From assembly GCA_029288115.1 (NCBI GenBank), contig JARFPV010000296.1, positions 1-8,435 of the forward strand: 8,435 nt of DNA, read 5' to 3'. Shown piece by piece: positions 5,469 through 8,435 of the stretch. Both the position numbers and the translations under genes were made by a program. The DNA comes from Akkermansiaceae bacterium. Lineage in GTDB: Bacteria; Verrucomicrobiota; Verrucomicrobiia; Verrucomicrobiales; Akkermansiaceae. A model generated the notes under the pieces. It saw nothing but the letters and a program-made list of their open reading frames with translations. It searched no databases and was not told where the DNA came from. Position 1 is the stretch's first letter, and each line of letters starts with the position of its first letter.

Positions 5469-6886
5469 AACATTTCTTCTTTCTGTTTGCTGACGAGTTT
5501 GTCCCGCCATGGTTTAAGGTTACACCCATGAGCATCAAAACAAAATCCCTGCTCCTGAGTTGAGACACAGTTAAAATCAACCGCCTGATCCAACCCTGTG
5601 AAAACTTGCCCAGCAAACAGACGTGTATAAAAGTGAGCCCTCATATCGGGGGAATAGATATCCCATTGCCTCCCCCATCCATGTTGCTCATCCCGGAAAA
5701 TCTGGGCAATCATATGCGCAATGCTGCATGCCGAAAAACCAAGACCTAACAAACACTTGGTCAGCAGCCTCATCCCAGAAGGCTTTAGCAAAAGATCATT
5801 AGGGTAATCGATCACATGCCGCGCGCAAGGCGGCATTTCATCTCTAACTAAAGATATAGTTTCCCCTTCTTTGAGAGGAGCCGCCGCATAGAATTCATGA
5901 AATACCCATAAGGAAGATCGCCTATAAGCCTCTACCAAACGAAGCATGCCATTCGTCTGCTCTGGAATCCTCACACAAGATCGATGTGCCAGCGAAATGG
6001 TCTTCTCAACTGAATTCCTGATCTGCAATGCCGAGGCAATATCAACCTCATGAAATGGAATGGTGAAAATAGGCGGCCTCTCATCATCGCCATCCACAGC
6101 CCCGAATAAACCATTTTTCCATGGCTTAAGGTAGTTACTAAAAGGCAAGCGAATCACACGTGTCCATATAGGATCCCCATATTCTGAAATATCTATCGAT
6201 ACCATCTCGCGCTTCCCGTGCTTCCCCCCTCCCACATGAGTAGCTGTTATCTCCACTGGAATCTCACATTGGTCAGCTGCATTTCTTTTGATTTCATGCG
6301 CCAAAAACTCCATAATCCTCCCCAAACTATGAAATGCCTTCTCCCAGTTTGCTGTGTGTTCTCTCAGGCCCACAGAGCTCTCTGGATAAACATCACTTAC
6401 GATACGCTCCTCTGTGGCCATATCTCGGATTTCATCCAGTATGTGAGATCCCTCCTCTATTCTCCACACAAAGTGATGCCCCTGACCTGTCAGTAAGTGA
6501 AGCGGACGTATGCCAAACCTCACTAATTGCTCCTCTATCACCTCTATCACCGGCTCCTGCAAGGCAAAGGATCGCCCTGGGTTTAGGTAACACTCGGCAG
6601 GAGAATCAAAGTTCACATACTCGATATCAAGGTGAACTAGCAATGAGCTCTTATCCAGCAAAGAGCGGTCAATATCCACTCTCTTTTCCATCAGTTCCAA
6701 CAGCTCCCCAGCATCCCGCATCCTATCAGGTAAAACCAAGCACCCGTCTGTGTGCGTGACATAGACGGCTGTTACCTCCTGGTCCAAATCCCCACCAAGA
6801 AACTCCAAGAACCTATGGTAAACACCTGGATCGGTATAAACTCTATTCTCTGGTCTGGGCAATCGACTCATAGCGGGGTTTGCCAT
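5465..6886 (-). CDS. Primase-polymerase-like protein: AEP catalytic core fused to a PriL-type Fe-S domain
   Basis: A 473-residue protein. The start at 6886 is preferred over an ATG at 7009 because GAGG lies 7 bases ahead of it and the extra 41 residues look non-coding. Residues about 80-260 carry the archaeo-eukaryotic primase motifs in order: D87-I-E89 (LVHLDIEY), T133-GQGHH-F (the sGxGxH motif), D232 (MVSIDIS), then RVIRLPFSNYLKPWK (243-257), which matches the RlPgSlHxKtG stretch after the third acidic residue of PriS. Residues about 351-460 resemble the C-terminal domain of PriL/PRIM2: MPPCAR with C354, a helical block GMRLLTKCLLGLGFSACSIAHMI, FNC with C440, C449, and HGCNL with C455. In PRIM2 the PPC, SC and HGCPF cysteines bind a 4Fe-4S cluster needed for initiation; the fourth ligand, found later in PRIM2, is missing here, and C449 could replace it. 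Likely a single-chain primase or primase-polymerase. The function in the cell is unknown. Confidence 0.75.
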   Translation of the reverse strand: MANPAMSRLPRPENRVYTDPGVYHRFLEFLGGDLDQEVTAVYVTHTDGCLVLPDRMRDAGELLELMEKRVDIDRSLLDKSSLLVHLDIEYVNFDSPAECYLNPGRSFALQEPVIEVIEEQLVRFGIRPLHLLTGQGHHFVWRIEEGSHILDEIRDMATEERIVSDVYPESSVGLREHTANWEKAFHSLGRIMEFLAHEIKRNAADQCEIPVEITATHVGGGKHGKREMVSIDISEYGDPIWTRVIRLPFSNYLKPWKNGLFGAVDGDDERPPIFTIPFHEVDIASALQIRNSVEKTISLAHRSCVRIPEQTNGMLRLVEAYRRSSLWVFHEFYAAAPLKEGETISLVRDEMPPCARHVIDYPNDLLLKPSGMRLLTKCLLGLGFSACSIAHMIAQIFRDEQHGWGRQWDIYSPDMRAHFYTRLFAGQVFTGLDQAVDFNCVSTQEQGFCFDAHGCNLKPWRDKLVSKQKEEML

Positions 6887-7050
6887 ACTAAAGCCTCGGC
6901 CATTCTGTTCGCCGCATAACTTGCCCCATTGTCTGCGGCAATTGCCCTGTTTAGGCAAACATGCCAGCTCCCTATCTGTGATTGACACCTGTGGCAGATA
7001 TGAGATCACGTTACTAGGTAGAAAATCGCAATTCTATATCCCCCCGTCCC
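6887..7050. promoter_or_regulatory. Divergent intergenic region between primase-like operon and yjdF-like operon
   Basis: 164 bases separate two divergently transcribed genes, so both promoters should lie here. A perfect TTGACA stands at 6982-6987 on the + strand, but no good -10 sits 16-18 bases downstream. On the minus strand, TTGCCG (6938-6943) with TTATGC 16 bases further is a weak candidate for the primase-like operon. A perfect 10-bp palindrome, GGCAATTGCC at 6937-6946, overlaps that candidate. Confidence 0.4.
6937..6946. promoter_or_regulatory. Palindrome, possible operator
   Basis: GGCAATTGCC is a perfect 10-bp palindrome. It lies inside a second inverted repeat formed by GCCGCA (6911-6916) and TGCGGC (6934-6939). 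Placed about 50 bases upstream of the primase-like start, it could bind a dimeric regulator. No binding protein can be named. Confidence 0.25.
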
Positions 7051-7674
7051 ATGTTTTCCAAGTTACCAAAGCATCTGAGGCACCTTGTAGCCTTCACCGT
7101 GTGTTATGTCATCATCTCTGCTCTGACCGCCTACCTCACGTCAAATATTGAATTCGTTTTTTATCTTCTCGTTCTCCTCGTCTTAGCAGGATTCACGCTG
7201 TTGATTCACAACCGTGTGCATTTCCCCATATCGCTCCTCTGGTGCCTGTCCTTGTGGGGGCTGCTTCACATGGCGGGCGGGATGGTGCCCATCCCCGAAT
7301 CGTGGCATACCCACGGACCGATCAATGTGCTTTACAGTTTCTGGCTAATTCCGGGGTTTCTCAAATATGATCAGCTTGTCCATGCCTACGGGTTTGCCGT
7401 CGCCACTTGGGCGTGTTGGGAATGCCTCAGGGCAATCTCTCTGCACCAGGGTAACCCTGTCTTTAAAAACACACTCGGTGCCCTCACTCTCAGTCTGTTC
7501 GCTGGACTTGGCCTAGGAGCTCTCAATGAAACTATTGAGTTTTTTGCTACCCTCATCATCCCCAATACCAATGTAGGTGACTACAACAACACCGGCTGGG
7601 ATCTCGTTTTCAACCTGATTGGAGGCCTCATCGCCATCTATATTATCCACAAAAAATACAGACCTCCATCCTAA
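7051..7674 (+). CDS. YjdF/DUF2238-like integral membrane protein
   Basis: A 207-residue inner-membrane protein with about six hydrophobic segments, near residues 11-30, 34-52, 58-78, 108-128, 140-165 and 180-199. Conserved-looking polar positions lie within or next to helices: LLHMAGG (71-77), KYDQLVHAYGF (105-115), LNETIEF (158-164) and NTGWDLVFNLIGG (180-192). The order DxxxH, then N/YExxE, then DTxWDxxxNxxGA is what I recall for YjdF/DUF2238 membrane proteins, where a His and several acidic residues suggest a metal site or catalysis, but no activity is established. No Shine-Dalgarno precedes the ATG. An 88-base gap separates it from the glycogen-binding protein gene downstream, so a shared transcript is possible. 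The membrane nature is certain, the family assignment likely. Confidence 0.8.
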   Translation: MFSKLPKHLRHLVAFTVCYVIISALTAYLTSNIEFVFYLLVLLVLAGFTLLIHNRVHFPISLLWCLSLWGLLHMAGGMVPIPESWHTHGPINVLYSFWLIPGFLKYDQLVHAYGFAVATWACWECLRAISLHQGNPVFKNTLGALTLSLFAGLGLGALNETIEFFATLIIPNTNVGDYNNTGWDLVFNLIGGLIAIYIIHKKYRPPS

Positions 7675-7762
7675 GCCCATCTCTACCGCTGCCAATATCT
7701 GCAATATTCCCCACAAGATGATCATAGCTATCACTTATTTCTCCTCTAGGCTGCCATGTATC

Positions 7763-8047
7763 ATGAAAACCACATCCCCTTCCACCCAACAACGCGTCCT
7801 GTTTTCCGTATCCGCCCAGCCGGGAAATCAGGTATACCTCTCAGGAACATTCAATAACTGGGAACCCGATTCCATTAAAATGAAAGACACGGGCAACGGG
7901 CATTTCCAGCATTCCGTGATCATCCCCAAAGGGCGGCATGAATATAAATTCATCATCAACGATGAATGGGTAGCCGATCCAGAATGCCCACACTGGAATG
8001 CCAACGAGCACGGATCGCTTAACAGTGTCATTCAAGTTACGAACTAA
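7763..8047 (+). CDS. Stand-alone glycogen-binding (AMPK-beta/CBM48-type) domain protein
   Basis: A 94-residue cytoplasmic protein made of a single E-set/CBM48 domain. The start at 7763 is chosen over in-frame ATGs at 7619 and 7718 because the domain begins right after it and the 7619 start would overlap the membrane-protein gene. Diagnostic segments are VYLSGTFNNW (24-33), KGRHEYKFIINDEWVADP (56-73) and LNSVIQV (86-92). W33, K62, W69 and N87 match the residues that grip glycogen in the AMPK beta subunit carbohydrate-binding module. There is no catalytic domain, so it probably tethers itself or a partner to glycogen. It ends 14 bases before glgA, and translation with glycogen synthase is a strong hint that it works in glycogen synthesis. 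AGG stands 12 bases before the start, too far for a good ribosome site. Confidence 0.88.
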   Translation: MKTTSPSTQQRVLFSVSAQPGNQVYLSGTFNNWEPDSIKMKDTGNGHFQHSVIIPKGRHEYKFIINDEWVADPECPHWNANEHGSLNSVIQVTN

Positions 8048-8061
8048 ACGTCAGTGCTCAC

Positions 8062-8435
8062 ATGGCAAATCCCCGGATACTCATCGTAACACCGGAGGTC
8101 AGCTATCTACCTGAAGACCTCGGGAACATGGCCCGCAGCATGCGGGCCAAAGCAGGCGGGCTGGCAGATGTCTCATCTTCACTGGTCAGCGCCCTCTACC
8201 AAGCGGGAGCTGATGTCCATGTGGCTCTGCCCAACTACCGGCGCATGTTCCAAATCGAAACCAATAATCTTATCGACTCCGAACTCCGCCTCTACCACAG
8301 CAAACTGCCGGACGACAGAATCCACCTTGCAGAAGATCGGATGTTTTACTACCGCGAGCGAGTTTACAGCTCCTACAGCGGGGATAACCAGAGATTCTCA
8401 CTGGCATTTCAGCGGGAAGTCATCAACAACATCAT
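8062..8435 (+). CDS. glgA: Glycogen synthase (GT5), N-terminal part (3'-truncated by the window edge)
   Basis: The first 124 residues of an ADP-glucose-type glycogen synthase, which extends alpha-1,4-glucan chains from ADP-glucose in the cytoplasm. The opening strand RILIVTPEVS (5-14) and the nucleotide-sugar motif AKAGGLADV (29-37; the KxGGL motif of GT5 enzymes) are clear, followed by LVSALYQAGADVHVALPNYRRMF (41-63). Between the opening strand and KAGGL there is a stretch, YLPEDLGNMARSMRA, about ten residues longer than in E. coli GlgA, where the gap reads PFAKTGGL-like. This insertion seems typical of Verrucomicrobia/Chlamydia-related sequences as I recall them. Of an expected length near 480-500 residues, only a quarter is in the window. 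The gene lies 14 bases after the CBM48 gene and is likely cotranscribed with it. No Shine-Dalgarno is seen. Confidence 0.92.
   Translation, partial: MANPRILIVTPEVSYLPEDLGNMARSMRAKAGGLADVSSSLVSALYQAGADVHVALPNYRRMFQIETNNLIDSELRLYHSKLPDDRIHLAEDRMFYYRERVYSSYSGDNQRFSLAFQREVINNI

Noticed and set aside
5469..5510. Upstream ATG at 5510 for the TIM-barrel gene
   Set aside because: It would overlap the primase-like gene by 46 bases and add 14 polar residues not expected before the first barrel strand. The ATGA overlap at 5465-5468 is the more natural start.
6218..6759. Plus-strand open frames of 92 and 141 residues opposite the primase-like gene
   Set aside because: They are antisense to a protein with clear ordered motifs and show no domain, signal or ribosome site.
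6982..6987. Perfect TTGACA as a -35 box for the yjdF-like gene
   Set aside because: No TATAAT-like hexamer lies 16-18 bases downstream; the nearest AT-rich hexamer (TTACTA at 7011) is about 23 bases away. It is kept only as a note in the intergenic entry.
6887..7009. Upstream extension of the primase-like gene to an ATG at 7009
   Set aside because: The added 41 residues look non-coding, no ribosome site precedes 7009, and the start at 6886 has GAGG at good spacing. The longer form would also take up most of the divergent promoter region.
7619..7762. Upstream starts at 7619 and 7718 for the CBM48 protein
   Set aside because: The 7619 start lies inside the membrane-protein gene, and the added residues have no domain character. 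The glycogen-binding domain begins directly after the ATG at 7763.
1..8435. CRISPR array, insertion sequence, integrase, phage genes or rRNA
   Set aside because: No regularly spaced repeats, transposase or integrase motifs, phage structural proteins or rRNA sequences were seen on either strand.

Overview
The window most likely comes from a Verrucomicrobia-type (PVC group) bacterium with moderate GC. This is inferred from a Planctomycete/Verrucomicrobia-style c-type cytochrome lipoprotein, a glycogen synthase with a short N-terminal insertion, several lineage-restricted small proteins, and the near absence of Shine-Dalgarno sequences. It cannot be proven from the sequence alone.

Layout. (1) Bases 1-1306, + strand: the 3' end of L-aspartate oxidase (nadB), then a secreted protein of unknown function with a possible RlpA-like double-psi beta-barrel core. 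(2) Bases 1382-1803: a class II tRNA-Leu with the unusual anticodon AAG, a rho-independent terminator, and a roughly 215 nt gene-less, hairpin-rich element that ends in a near-perfect copy of the last 19 nt of the tRNA gene. This looks like a repeat or mini-element associated with tRNA 3' ends. (3) Bases 1976-4348, + strand: a lipoprotein cytochrome c followed by two tandem-domain universal stress proteins, probably one transcription unit. (4) Bases 4362-6886, - strand: a three-gene operon. It reads, in order, a primase-polymerase-like protein, a TIM-barrel metalloprotein joined to it by an ATGA start/stop overlap, and a small two-helix membrane protein (DUF6868-like). (5) Bases 7051-8435, + strand: a YjdF/DUF2238-like membrane protein, a stand-alone glycogen-binding (AMPK-beta/CBM48) domain protein, and the 5' end of glycogen synthase (glgA).

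The part most worth following is region 4. The first protein joins an archaeo-eukaryotic primase (AEP) catalytic core (DhE, TGQGHH, hD and RLPFS motifs) to a C-terminal segment that resembles the iron-sulfur domain of the archaeal/eukaryotic primase large subunit PriL/PRIM2 (PPC, FNC, HGC motifs). Its translationally coupled partner keeps a counterpart of all nine zinc ligands of the AP endonuclease IV (Nfo) trinuclear site. Together they suggest a bacterial PriS-PriL-like fusion primase working with an EndoIV-fold enzyme, perhaps in DNA repair or damage tolerance. The functional link is inference from gene order. Region 5 points to glycogen synthesis, with the small CBM48 protein as a probable glycogen-targeting factor.
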